Assembly (NCBI RefSeq): GCF_900231165.1
Contig: NZ_LT960614.1
Coordinates: forward strand, 3,597,501-3,661,500
Source of the DNA: Hartmannibacter diazotrophicus
GTDB lineage: Bacteria; Pseudomonadota; Alphaproteobacteria; Rhizobiales; Pleomorphomonadaceae
Length of the DNA: 64,000 bases
Direction: 5' to 3'
Position 1 is the first letter of the stretch. Each line of letters begins with the position of its first letter. Made by a program: the position numbers and the translations under genes. This document shows positions 43,584-51,509 of the stretch, piece by piece. Below the pieces are notes generated by a model. The model was not told the origin of the DNA. It saw nothing but the letters and a program-made list of their open reading frames with translations, and did no database searches.

Positions 43584-44093
43584 TCAGTAACCGAGAGCAG
43601 CTTCCAGGGGACCCTTCGGCAGGGGAACCAGGAACCAGACCTCGAACAGCACGAACATGAACAGCGGCACGCCAATCGACACCGGCACGACCTTGTAGAT
43701 CGGATACTTGCCGAGATAGATCATGAAGAAGCCGATGAAGATGGCCGACGACACGTAGATGCCGATGTAGCCGATGGTGGCAACGTAGACGACCGCAGGA
43801 ATGAAAACCTGCAGGATCTGCTTGAGCTGCTGGCGCTCAACGAACGTCTCAAGACCGACTTTGCTGTGACGAAGCGTGTTGATGAAGGTTCCCGCGCTGG
43901 TGACCAGCAGGATCACGCCGATCCAGAAGGGGAAATAACCAGCCTCCGGTCCGTCGAAGGCCCAACCGGCACCCGTCTTCCAGTTGTCGTACATGACCAC
44001 GAGCGCCACGACCATCAACAGCGCGGCCACAAACAACTCGACTGATCTGTGCGAGACGGTGTGCTCGCTCTTTTCATTAACCTCGTGAGCCAT
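43584..44093 (-). CDS. tctB: Tripartite tricarboxylate transporter small membrane subunit TctB
   Basis: A 169-residue protein with four helices: ~18-36, ~50-68, ~92-130 (double) and ~140-160. This is the TctB/DUF1468 pattern, with GPEAGYFPFWIGVILL near residue 48. It sits between tctC and tctA and is needed, with TctA, for membrane translocation. Confidence 0.9.
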   Translation of the reverse strand: MAHEVNEKSEHTVSHRSVELFVAALLMVVALVVMYDNWKTGAGWAFDGPEAGYFPFWIGVILLVTSAGTFINTLRHSKVGLETFVERQQLKQILQVFIPAVVYVATIGYIGIYVSSAIFIGFFMIYLGKYPIYKVVPVSIGVPLFMFVLFEVWFLVPLPKGPLEAALGY

Positions 44094-44154
44094 TGACGCC
44101 CCCGATCCCTTTTATCTTGCTGAAGATTTTGGCCATACCCGATCGGCATGGTTC

Positions 44155-44179
44155 GCCTCCGGCCGTTGCGGCCGGAGGC
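44155..44179 (-). terminator. Stem-loop between tctC and tctB
   Basis: An 11-bp perfect stem GCCTCCGGCCG / CGGCCGGAGGC with a 3-nt loop, 20 bp after the tctC stop and with no T-run. It probably stabilises or attenuates the mRNA so that the binding protein is made in excess over the membrane subunits. Confidence 0.65.
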
Positions 44180-44198
44180 GGAAGACTGCGAGGGCAGC

Positions 44199-45209
44199 TT
44201 ACTTCTTGAGGAAGCCGGCCTTGTCCATCAGGTCGTGATGAGTCGCTTCGGCCTTCTCGAGCCAGGCGTGGTACTCTTCACCCTTCATGAAGGACGTGTT
44301 GAACGCGCCCTTGGCCATGAAGTCCTTCCATTCCGGGGTCTCGCGGACCTTCGAGAGGACGTCCACGTAGTAGTCGACCTGCTCCTGGCTCACGCCCGGG
44401 GGCATCATGATGCCGCGAAGCATGAGGTACTCGATCGGAAGACCGGCCTCGGTGCAGGTGGGGATGTCACCCCACGACATGTCGGCGGTGACCTTGTCGG
44501 TGAGCTGGACACGCTGCGAGTCGAAGACGCAGAGCGGACGCAGTTCACCCGCGCGCCACTGCGACACGGCCTCGATCGGGTTGTTGACCGACGAGGTGAT
44601 GTGGTTGCCGACGAGCTGCGCCGCCACCGTTCCACCGCCCTTGTAGGGAACGTAGGTGAACTTGGCGCCGGTGTTCTGCTCGATGGCAGCGGTGATGATC
44701 TGGTCTTCCTGCTTGGAGCCGGTGCCGCCCATCTGGAACTTCGACGGTCCGCCTTCCTTGACGGCGTCGATGTATTCCGCGGGGGTCTTGTAGGGCGACT
44801 GCGCGTTCACCCACAGGATGAACTCGTCGAGAGCCATCATCGCAACCGGGGTCAGGTCCTTCCAGGAGAAGGGAACGCCCGTCGCCATCGGGGTGGTGAA
44901 CACGTTCGAAAGGGTGATGATGATCTTGTCGGGGTTGCCTTCGGACGACTTCACATCAAGGAAGCCTTCCGCACCGGAACCACCGCCACGGTTGATGACC
45001 ACCAGCGGCTGCGACATCAGATTGTGCTTCTGAATGACGCCCTGAATCATGCGGGCCATCTGGTCGGCACCGCCGCCGGAACCAGCCGGCACGATGAATT
45101 CAACCGTTTTATCTGGCTCCCAAGCCAGAGCAGGCGTCGCCACGGTCCCCAGGGCAAAGGCACCCACGGCGGCAACCCCAGCCAGGAATGAAGACACGGT
45201 CTTCTTCAT
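44199..45209 (-). CDS. tctC: Tripartite tricarboxylate transporter solute-binding protein TctC
   Basis: A 336-residue periplasmic protein. Signal peptide residues 1-29 (cut after PALAW or just before). The TctC/Bug fold is shown by VEFIVPAGSGGGADQMARMIQ near residue 38, VVINRGGGSGAEGF near 70, FTYVPYKGGGTVAAQLVG near 170 and a C-terminal helix pair. GGAGG lies 8 bp upstream of the ATG. Bug proteins bind diverse carboxylates, so the ligand is not fixed. A degenerate TGGCAT-type palindrome lies 70-90 bp upstream of the start. Confidence 0.93.
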   Translation of the reverse strand: MKKTVSSFLAGVAAVGAFALGTVATPALAWEPDKTVEFIVPAGSGGGADQMARMIQGVIQKHNLMSQPLVVINRGGGSGAEGFLDVKSSEGNPDKIIITLSNVFTTPMATGVPFSWKDLTPVAMMALDEFILWVNAQSPYKTPAEYIDAVKEGGPSKFQMGGTGSKQEDQIITAAIEQNTGAKFTYVPYKGGGTVAAQLVGNHITSSVNNPIEAVSQWRAGELRPLCVFDSQRVQLTDKVTADMSWGDIPTCTEAGLPIEYLMLRGIMMPPGVSQEQVDYYVDVLSKVRETPEWKDFMAKGAFNTSFMKGEEYHAWLEKAEATHHDLMDKAGFLKK

Positions 45210-45277
45210 AAAATTTCCTCCCGTTCGATTCTAACGGATGTTTTTCTAATTTCGCCAACGATCGAGCCGCCGGACGT

Positions 45278-45296
45278 CTGGCATAATGTATGGCAG
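45278..45296. promoter_or_regulatory. Degenerate TGGCAT-type palindrome upstream of tctC
   Basis: CTGGCATAATGTATGGCAG: seven of nine position pairs are complementary. It is related to the exact TGGCATGCCA sites nearby and lies within the tctC promoter region. Confidence 0.4.
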
Positions 45297-46078
45297 AGAC
45301 ATCCAAATCAACTAGATTTCTTCTATCCGGGGGCCAACGATGCCTGTTTCTGACTGATTTCGTCTCGCCTCGGGCCACTGCTTCGGCACCGCAAAACACC
45401 AACAAGACTCAATCTGATCAAAAGGATACCGAAACCGCCCTCACTTTGACTTCAATCCGAGTGACCGCGAAGAAAAATAGTTGCTGCGTTGCACCATCGT
45501 TGTAAATTCATCTGATCACGCAACAACTGCTACAGGCGTGACCGACGCGAAATCCATCCCCGCAAGGCACCATTGCCTTGCTCGTCATGATTATCTCGCC
45601 CTTGGTGCACACCCACAACGACCAAAGGGTTTTCAAATCGCGACGTATGAGCACATTGCGGCTAAATATCTATAAATTCAATCGTTTTAGCGAAATTGAA
45701 TACCAGTTTTCCCGGAAACGTTAATGCATCTTGCGAGCGCGCGTCATGGCAATCCTCCCCTGCCAGCGGCTTCCGGGCGGCCTCGCGCGGCGCGCCCGCC
45801 GTCGTCGGCCCAGGCGGAACCGGCGGAAAACGGGGCCATCGTCGATTCGGCTTTGTCCGTCGCCCCGGCGGCGCGTTTGCGCACTCGGGGACGCCTCTCC
45901 GTCCCGGCGGTCCGGCCTTTCATGCCGGCCGATGGACGAGACATCTCGCAGGGCCGATCGTCGGCCACCGGCAGAGCGTTGCCTCCCCTCCCCCTCACGC
46001 GAATTACCCTGCCCGGCTTCGCAATTCCCCACCCGACGCGCCGGTCTGCACCCTGTCAGGGTCGGTCAGGTTTAAGTC

Positions 46079-46088
46079 TGGCATGCCA
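46079..46088. promoter_or_regulatory. TGGCATGCCA palindrome, copy 2
   Basis: Exact palindrome ~200 bp upstream of the PDC-type gene; another half-site AATGCCG lies just downstream. Confidence 0.6.
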
Positions 46089-46205
46089 ATTAAATGCCGG
46101 TTTATATTTTCATATCCTCCATTGCCCCAAGGATTCGAAATAAATACCAAATCTCTTGTTTCGCGTTGCACCAATTTTTTCTGAATAAATTCGCATGGAT
46201 TCTTG

Positions 46206-46224
46206 TTGGCATAACAAATGCCAA
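46206..46224. promoter_or_regulatory. Spaced version: TTGGCAT-N5-ATGCCAA
   Basis: Perfect 7-bp inverted repeat with a 5-bp spacer, 63 bp upstream of the ATG at 46287, in a typical operator position. Confidence 0.65.
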
Positions 46225-46286
46225 GGTGTTACGGTCCGTGCCGCGGACTAAGCCGCAATGAACAAAACAAAGTCTTAGGGGGAAAC

Positions 46287-46850
46287 ATGAAAAGCCTTCT
46301 CGCTGCTTGCCTGCTCGCATCAGCCATCGCACTTCCCACCGCTTCCTTTGCGGAGGAAGCAGCCCACGTGAAGCCGGTGACGGATTATGTGACGGCCAAC
46401 GTGAAGCCTTGGCTTTCCGACCCGGCGGTGATCGAAGCCGTCAAGAAGTCCAACGAGGCACATGCCAAGACCGACTATTTCCAGATCAAGGAAATGGACG
46501 ATGCCTGGAAGGAGAGCAAAGGCGGTGAGCCCATGGCTGCGCTCATGGCCAACGATCTCTCGACCTTCCTGAAAGCCAAGCGCTCGGAAGCCGGCGATGT
46601 CATCACCGAGGCCTTCGTGATGGATGCGGCGGGCCTCAATGTCGGACAGACCGACGGCACCGGCGACTATTTCCAGGGTGACGAGGCCAAGTGGCAGAAG
46701 ACCTACGCCGCCGGCCCGGATGCCATCTTCATCGATGAAGTCGAGGAAGACGGTGGCAAGAACATTGCCCAGGCAAGCCTCTCGATCTCCGACGGCGGCA
46801 AGGCAATCGGCGCCATCACGATCGGGATCGATGTCGACAAGCTGAAGTAA
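46287..46850 (+). CDS. Periplasmic PDC/Cache-type ligand-binding protein
   Basis: A 187-residue protein. Signal peptide residues 1-22 (cut after SFAE). The remaining ~165 residues look like a single PDC/Cache domain: a long N-terminal helix (VTDYVTANVKPWLSDPAVIEAV), a pocket strand EAFVMDAAGLNVGQTDGTGDYFQGDEAKW, and the closing strands ASLSISDGGKAIGAITIGIDV. Such domains are usually the sensor part of chemoreceptors and kinases; here it stands alone as a soluble periplasmic protein. GGGGGAAA lies before the ATG. The palindromes upstream may place it under the same control as the tct genes. Confidence 0.8.
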   Translation: MKSLLAACLLASAIALPTASFAEEAAHVKPVTDYVTANVKPWLSDPAVIEAVKKSNEAHAKTDYFQIKEMDDAWKESKGGEPMAALMANDLSTFLKAKRSEAGDVITEAFVMDAAGLNVGQTDGTGDYFQGDEAKWQKTYAAGPDAIFIDEVEEDGGKNIAQASLSISDGGKAIGAITIGIDVDKLK

Positions 46851-47464
46851 GCGTCACAAGCACGATTCCAGGCGGGCGGGAACGGGGGCGGCGGCCTCGT
46901 TTCCGCCCGTCTGTTTTTCAAGGCCGGCAAGATCAGGACCCGCCGGGCGGCGCCCGCAGCCGGATCAGACGCCCCTCGCCTCCACATGGGCGCGGCGCTC
47001 GAACTACCAGCCCATGCGTCATTCGATACCTGAAGACTCATGACCTGCATTTCATGCATGGATAATCGTCAGCCATGCACCCACCCGTTCAGGCTCCGGA
47101 GCCCGAATTGCCAACCCCTTGATAGCAAGGGGCAATCGGAAGCAAAATCGATTGAAAACCAGAGCAACGCAACGCCTCGAAATCGCGACTTAATGGTTTT
47201 AACAGCCTGTTGCCGGGAATGAACTGTCGCCGACGCCAAGCATCATGTATAATCATAGTTATATTTGTTAATATTAGTTCATTGTCTAAAATATATACAC
47301 AATTTTTTGGATATAGTCGTTTGGAATTCATCCAAGAAACCCGAAATTATGCGGTTTCATCGGATTTTTAATCATAGAAAACCTTTCAGAGCCCAACGGC
47401 GACCAGCTGCAGCCTTTCTCTATCCCATCCGGCTCCCCGGTCCGCCCGAAAGTGCGCTGGAATG

Positions 47465-47474
47465 TGGCATGCCA
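47465..47474. promoter_or_regulatory. TGGCATGCCA palindrome, copy 3
   Basis: Exact copy, 219 bp upstream of the small membrane protein gene at 47684. Confidence 0.6.
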
Positions 47475-47565
47475 ATACTTCCACTTCGCAGTTGCAGCAT
47501 GAGATTTTGCGAAGCGAAGAGAGCCGCTAGCTATATGAGATTATTCGATATCAGCCCTGCAAAAC

Positions 47566-47575
47566 TGGCATGCCA
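47566..47575. promoter_or_regulatory. TGGCATGCCA palindrome, copy 4
   Basis: Exact copy, 118 bp upstream of the ATG at 47684 and ~91 bp after copy 3. Confidence 0.6.
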
Positions 47576-47683
47576 GATACCATTGACCACGCGACATGGG
47601 TGGCCATATAAGCAGTGCAACAAGGCAGTGATGCTCCCGGCAGAGGAACCAGACGCCTTGAACCGCCAGAAAGGATTTTCGCC

Positions 47684-47890
47684 ATGTCTGCTCATTTCCT
47701 CGAGTATGCCACCCTTGCCGTTTCCGTCGCCGGCCTCGCCGCTGTTCTCGCCGAGATCGTCGTCAAGGACGCCCGCCTGCTTCCCGCGATCATCCGCAAT
47801 GCTCGTGAGATCGCGGCTCCCGCCAAGGATCGCCTGCGCGGCACCAACGTGGCCTTCTCGCATCAGACGCATCTTCCCAATGCGGCCTGA
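47684..47890 (+). CDS. Small membrane-anchored protein, unknown function
   Basis: A predicted 68-residue protein with one hydrophobic helix (residues ~7-27, YATLAVSVAGLAAVLAEIVV) and a basic soluble tail. The ATG has AAAGGA 8 bp upstream, and an intrinsic terminator follows 25 bp after the stop, which supports a stand-alone gene. No family is recognised. Confidence 0.6.
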   Translation: MSAHFLEYATLAVSVAGLAAVLAEIVVKDARLLPAIIRNAREIAAPAKDRLRGTNVAFSHQTHLPNAA

Positions 47891-47915
47891 GACCGGCCAC
47901 TCGCCGAAGAACAAA

Positions 47916-47949
47916 AGAAAGGCCTCGATCTGCTGATCGAGGCCTTTCT
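47916..47949. terminator. Bidirectional intrinsic terminator
   Basis: A perfect 15-bp stem AGAAAGGCCTCGATC / GATCGAGGCCTTTCT with a TGCT loop, followed by GTTTTC on the plus strand and TTTGTTC on the minus strand. It separates the small gene at 47684 (plus) from TerC (minus). Confidence 0.9.
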
Positions 47950-48076
47950 GTTTTCGCCCTTCGCATCCGGCGGGTACACCGCCCCCAAGTGATCTTCCGC
48001 CCTCTTGCGGGATGCAGGGTTTGAGACGGACGTGAAAAAGCCCCGTGCCAACGAGTCGGCACGAGGCGTTTGTGGA

Positions 48077-48733
48077 TCAGAGCCAGCCGACGACGAGCGG
48101 CGCCACCTCATGCGTTCCACGCCAGATCATGTCGCCGGCGACATAGACGATGATCGCAAGGCCGACATAGGCGATCCAGCGGTGCCGGTTCAAAAGGCCC
48201 GCGATGAAGTTCGCGGCAAGCCCCATGAGCGCGATCGAGAGCACAAGCCCGATCACGAGGACCGACGGATGCTCGCGCGCCGCGCCAGCGACGGCAAGCA
48301 CATTGTCCAGCGACATCGAAACGTCCGCGACGACGATCTGCCAGGCGGCCTGAGCAAACGTCTTCCTCGGCGCGCCGACGCTTCCGGCCGTCGCGATGTC
48401 ATCCGCGTCGCCGGCATGTTCGGCATCGTGATTGCCGTGCCGCAGTTCACGCCACATTTTCCAGGCAACCCAGAGCAGCAGCAGTCCGCCCGCGAGCAGC
48501 AGCCCCACGATCTGCAACAGGACCGTTGTAATGCCGGCAAAGCCGATACGCATCACCGTCGCAGCGCCAATGCCGATCAGGATAGCCTTGGCCCTCTGCT
48601 CCTTGGGCAGCCCCGCCGCGGCAAGGCCGATGACGATCGCGTTGTCACCAGCCAGCACCAGATCGATCATGATAACCTGCAGGAGCGCCGTCAGCGCCTC
48701 CGGCGAGGTCAGTTCAGCAAGAAGTCCCTCCAT
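48077..48733 (-). CDS. TerC/YkoY-family integral membrane protein
   Basis: A 218-residue protein with about seven helices. It has the TerC core: LVLAGDNAIVIGLAA near residue 28, with the conserved Asp-Asn, and VSMSLDNVLAVAGAA near 130, the second Asp-Asn site. These Asp residues are thought to bind a metal; family members export manganese or support metal loading of exported proteins. The ~500-bp region upstream of its start shows no yybP-ykoY manganese riboswitch that I can recognise. Confidence 0.87.
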   Translation of the reverse strand: MEGLLAELTSPEALTALLQVIMIDLVLAGDNAIVIGLAAAGLPKEQRAKAILIGIGAATVMRIGFAGITTVLLQIVGLLLAGGLLLLWVAWKMWRELRHGNHDAEHAGDADDIATAGSVGAPRKTFAQAAWQIVVADVSMSLDNVLAVAGAAREHPSVLVIGLVLSIALMGLAANFIAGLLNRHRWIAYVGLAIIVYVAGDMIWRGTHEVAPLVVGWL

Positions 48734-49232
48734 GCCAATTCTCCGTGTTCAAGAACAGGGGAGAATGGCCTGCCGTCCTTCGCTGGGATGAAACGGCACC
48801 CACACCAACAGGGTCCCGGAATTTGCCAGGGCACCCGATTGGAGAGAGTGCTGCATCCCTTCCTTCCGGCATGAAACTGCAGCGCGTGCGACAACGCGAC
48901 GCCAACGCTCACCGTGAAAGGCATCGTCCGTCACATACGTTTCGTTTTGTCCACGTCGGAAAGGCAAGGTGTCAGGCCACTCAATTGTCACTCAGTCCGA
49001 CATCGCAGCTCCTTGAGCTGCCAGAGGGGCCCGGCCTGATAAAAACGTAAGTGTATTCGCGGATCATCCGTTTCAAGGCCGCAGTGAAAATTTTTTGTGA
49101 GGCGCACTCGCGGAAGGATGACGGGCTTTCATGGCAGGCGACCATGCCCATCATTCAGCCCCGGCCTGCCGAAATTGAGGGCTTCGCGAATTCGATTTTC
49201 CGGGTTAGCATTCTCGAGTCGTCAACGTATTG
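48734..49232. other. Intergenic interval upstream of terC
   Basis: No supported gene in ~500 bp. It contains the terC promoter and the upstream region of the leader ORF at 49248. Open frames on both strands are overlapping shadows without ribosome-binding sites. Confidence 0.45.
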
Positions 49233-49247
49233 AAAGGAGGTGATCCA

Positions 49248-49322
49248 GTGTCTCATTGTCATAATCCGCAGGTGCTGGGCACCTCGGCTGAGAACGTCGC
49301 CTTCAGGGGGCGTTCTAGCTGA
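49248..49322 (+). CDS. 24-codon leader ORF with a perfect extended Shine-Dalgarno
   Basis: A GTG start at 49248 is preceded by AAAGGAGGTGATCCAG (49233-49248). This is complementary over 16 nt to the usual 3' end of 16S rRNA and has AGGAGG 7 bp from the start. The predicted peptide has 24 residues, begins MSHCHNPQVLG and ends RGRSS. Within and after it are mutually exclusive pairings: AGAACG/CGTTCT (49291-49316) versus GGGGGC/GCCCCC (49306-49335). A strong hairpin follows. This is the layout of a translation-dependent attenuator for the membrane protein gene at 49500. I do not recognise the peptide; expression is inferred from the ribosome site only. Confidence 0.6.
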   Translation: MSHCHNPQVLGTSAENVAFRGRSS

Positions 49323-49354
49323 GGGTTTTGCCCCCGCTTTGCGGATGGCAATGG

Positions 49355-49390
49355 AAGGGCTGCCCGGGCGGGCGGCCCTTCTTGCGTTTT
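49355..49390 (+). terminator. Hairpin after the leader ORF
   Basis: AAGGGC-T-GCCC / GGGC-G-GCCCTT stem (11 pairs including one wobble) with a GGGC loop at 49355-49380, followed by CTTGCGTTTT. This looks like an intrinsic terminator or attenuator 110 bp before the gene at 49500. Confidence 0.65.
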
Positions 49391-49499
49391 GGGCTCGCAC
49401 CCGACGTCATCCGCAAGCAGCCATAAGCCGTAGAAGCCTTCGCAGGCCCGCCGCTCCAGAAGCGCCCCGGGCCGGATCGGCGATGGACCGGAGGGGCGC

Positions 49500-50063
49500 A
49501 TGCGATCGGCGGAATGGTTGAGGGACAGCGTCACACCCGCCGATCCGCTGCAGCGGGCAAGCCATCGCCTGTCGCTCGCCATTGCCGCCAACAAGCCGTT
49601 CTATCCGTTTTATTTCGTCTTCATGGTCGGCGACGACGCATGGGCGTCGCTTTGGACCATGCTGTCGATGCCCATTTTTCTGACAATTCCACTCCTCGGC
49701 CGCCGATGGCCGACCTTGGCGCGCGTGCTGGTGCCACTCATTGGCATGGTCGACACGATCTTCATCACCAAGCTTTTCGGCGAGGCGTCAGGCACGGAGC
49801 TTTTCCTTGCGCCCTGCGTCATGATCGCCGCCCTCTCCTTCCGCCACCGGGAACGCCATTGGGCGGTGGGTCTGGCCGGCTTCGCCTTCGTCGCCTTCGC
49901 AGTTCTCCACGGCCGCTTCGGCGAGCCGCTTGCCGAACTCGATCCGCAGGCGTTGCATCGCCTCTTTGAGCTCAACGCCTACAGCGTCGCGTCCCTCCTC
50001 TTCCTGGTGACATGGCTTTTCGCCGGCCAGGCCGAAGCGTCGGGCACTGCCCGCAGGACGTGA
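49500..50063 (+). CDS. Integral membrane protein, unknown function
   Basis: A predicted 187-residue protein with five or six helices (e.g. ~55-75, ~78-97, ~103-120, ~125-143, ~160-178). It resembles the stand-alone membrane-sensor portion of cyclases in general shape only. The ATG follows GAGGGG at 49491-49496. It sits behind a leader ORF and hairpin that may regulate it, and 93 bp before the 2OG oxygenase. Confidence 0.68.
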   Translation: MRSAEWLRDSVTPADPLQRASHRLSLAIAANKPFYPFYFVFMVGDDAWASLWTMLSMPIFLTIPLLGRRWPTLARVLVPLIGMVDTIFITKLFGEASGTELFLAPCVMIAALSFRHRERHWAVGLAGFAFVAFAVLHGRFGEPLAELDPQALHRLFELNAYSVASLLFLVTWLFAGQAEASGTARRT

Positions 50064-50156
50064 AAAATTCCGCAGCCCCCTGCTGAGCAAGACCTTTTGC
50101 ATGCGCCCGCCTATCGTTAAGCTCGGACCACCTGCCCGACCCATCCGAGGTATCTC

Positions 50157-51131
50157 ATGGAACGCCTGCCCGTCATCGACCTCTCCCCGCTCGTCACCGC
50201 GGCGCCGCAGGCCCGCAACGCGGCGCTCAAGGCTGTCGCCGATGCGATCGGCGCGGCGGCGCGCGGTCCGGGCTTCTTCTACGTCACCGGCCACGGCATC
50301 CCGGATGACCTGATCGAGGCGGTCTTCGGCCGGTCAGCCGATTTCTTCGCCCTCCCCCGCGAGGACAAGGCACCGCTTTCGATCGAGAAATCGCCGCACA
50401 ATCGCGGCTACGTCGGCCTGCTCGGCGAAAAGCTCGACACCGCCAAACCCGCCGACCTCAAGGAGGCCTTCAACATCGGCCTCGACCTTGCGCCCGACGA
50501 TCCGCGAATCGAACGCGGCGAACCCTTCCGCGGCGTCAACGTCTGGCCGCAGGATCCGGCCTTCCGCGAGACGATGCTTGCCTATTATGAGGCCGCCTGG
50601 AATGTCGGGCGCCTGCTGCACCGGGCGATCGCCATCGATCTCGGCATGCCGGAGGACTTCTTCGAGGACAAGCTCGACCAGCCGATGGCCGTCCTGCGCC
50701 TGCTTCATTATCCGCCCCATCCCGCGGGCGCGGAGGAAGGCCAGCTTGGCGCCGGCGAGCACACCGACTACGGCAACATCACCCTGCTGATGACCGACGA
50801 TGTCGGCGGGCTGGAAGTGCGCCGGCGCGATGGCACCTGGCTGAAGGCCCCGCCCATGCCCGGCAACTTCGTCTGCAACATCGGCGACTGCCTGATGCGC
50901 TGGACCAACGACGTCTATGTCTCGACGCCCCACCGCGTTCTCAACAGTGGCGGTCGCGAGCGCTACTCGGTCGCCTTCTTCCTCGACCCCAACCCGGACG
51001 CGGACGTGGCCTGCCTGCCGACCTGTCTCGAAGCCGGATCGACTGCAAAATACCCACCTGTCACGGGTGCCGACTATCTCAAGCAACGCCTTGATGCGAC
51101 ATACGATTTCCGCAAGAAAGTGACGACCTGA
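50157..51131 (+). CDS. 2-oxoglutarate/Fe(II) oxygenase, isopenicillin-N-synthase family
   Basis: A 324-residue enzyme. The N-terminal DIOX-N domain begins LPVIDLSPL and contains GPGFFYVTGHGI. The double-stranded beta-helix core carries the iron ligands His-x-Asp in GEHTDYGNITLL (near residue 202) and His in STPHRVLN (near 262), with the 2-oxoglutarate-binding Arg-x-Ser in ERYSVAFF. All catalytic residues are intact. The natural substrate is not evident. It ends 379 bp before the sigma-54-controlled nitrogen operon and has its own hairpin behind it, so it is probably transcribed separately. Confidence 0.88.
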   Translation: MERLPVIDLSPLVTAAPQARNAALKAVADAIGAAARGPGFFYVTGHGIPDDLIEAVFGRSADFFALPREDKAPLSIEKSPHNRGYVGLLGEKLDTAKPADLKEAFNIGLDLAPDDPRIERGEPFRGVNVWPQDPAFRETMLAYYEAAWNVGRLLHRAIAIDLGMPEDFFEDKLDQPMAVLRLLHYPPHPAGAEEGQLGAGEHTDYGNITLLMTDDVGGLEVRRRDGTWLKAPPMPGNFVCNIGDCLMRWTNDVYVSTPHRVLNSGGRERYSVAFFLDPNPDADVACLPTCLEAGSTAKYPPVTGADYLKQRLDATYDFRKKVTT

Positions 51132-51137
51132 TTGTCC

Positions 51138-51160
51138 GTGGCGGCATCGCATGCCGCCAC
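51138..51160 (+). terminator. Hairpin after the 2OG oxygenase
   Basis: Perfect 10-bp stem GTGGCGGCAT / ATGCCGCCAC with a CGC loop, 7 bp after the stop codon. There is no T-run. Confidence 0.6.
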
Positions 51161-51207
51161 GATATGCAGCCCTGACGGCCATATTGCTTAAATTTCGACC
51201 AGATGGA

Positions 51208-51229
51208 GCGCAGTTGTATGCAATTGCGC
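51208..51229. promoter_or_regulatory. Palindromic upstream activator candidate
   Basis: GCGCAGTTG-TATG-CAATTGCGC: 8 of 9 arm positions are complementary. Its centre is ~135 bp upstream of the -24 element, a normal distance for a sigma-54 enhancer. It is similar in style to, but not a clean match with, the NtrC consensus TGCACC-N5-GGTGCA. Confidence 0.5.
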
Positions 51230-51350
51230 GATTGAATGACGCGGAGCACGCCGCATTTGGGCTTTTCTCTCGCGGGTCCAGCGTCCGCACTTTTCCTTAA
51301 TTCATTGATTTCACTTTTGTTAACGAATCGCCCCTGCGACGAGAAGTGAA

Positions 51351-51367
51351 CTGGCACGCGCCTTGCG
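51351..51367 (+). promoter_or_regulatory. Sigma-54 (-24/-12) promoter of the ureide operon
   Basis: CTGGCACGCGCCTTGCG matches the TGGCAC-N5-TTGC consensus exactly, with the GG (51353-51354) and GC (51365-51366) doublets separated by the required 10 bp. Transcription would begin near 51378, giving a ~130-nt leader to the solute-binding protein gene at 51510. It implies RpoN plus an enhancer-binding protein, most likely NtrC, and hence induction on nitrogen limitation. Confidence 0.9.
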
Positions 51368-51509
51368 GATTAGTCCCCGAACAAAGGGCTCATGCCTTCG
51401 GACGCAGATCCGCCAGAAGCCCCACGAAGAAGAAAAAGGCACAGCCATCACAAAGACAGGCCGCCGGCGTCGAATCCGTCTTTTCGCGGCCTTCAAGGGG
51501 GTTTTCATC

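Larger units (their letters stand above)
45210..46286. other. Non-coding interval between tctC and the PDC-type protein
   Basis: About 1.08 kb between divergent genes. The stretch 45724-46075 is GC-rich and open in several frames on both strands, but the translations are low-complexity (Arg/Pro/Gly) and lack ribosome-binding sites, so I call no gene. Three TGGCAT-type palindromes are listed separately. Confidence 0.5.
46851..47683. other. Non-coding interval with AT-rich core
   Basis: About 830 bp. 46870-46995 is GC-rich with no supported gene. 47220-47370 is the most AT-rich stretch of the window (runs of TATAATCATAGTTATATT type). Two exact TGGCATGCCA copies follow at 47465 and 47566. It is probably regulatory for the small gene at 47684. 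Confidence 0.45.

Noticed and set aside
45696-46184. A 162-codon open frame on the plus strand and overlapping frames on the other strand
   Set aside because: Translations are Arg/Gly/Pro-rich, there is no ribosome-binding site and several frames are open at once, as expected for GC-rich non-coding DNA.
48734-49050. Possible manganese (yybP-ykoY) riboswitch upstream of terC
   Set aside because: TerC genes often have one, but the conserved blocks of that riboswitch are not present on the minus strand here.
49233-49248. Remnant of a 16S rRNA 3' end on the minus strand (CTGGATCACCTCCTTT)
   Set aside because: The similarity stops after about 17 nt and a GTG at the right spacing follows on the plus strand, so a very strong ribosome-binding site is the simpler reading.
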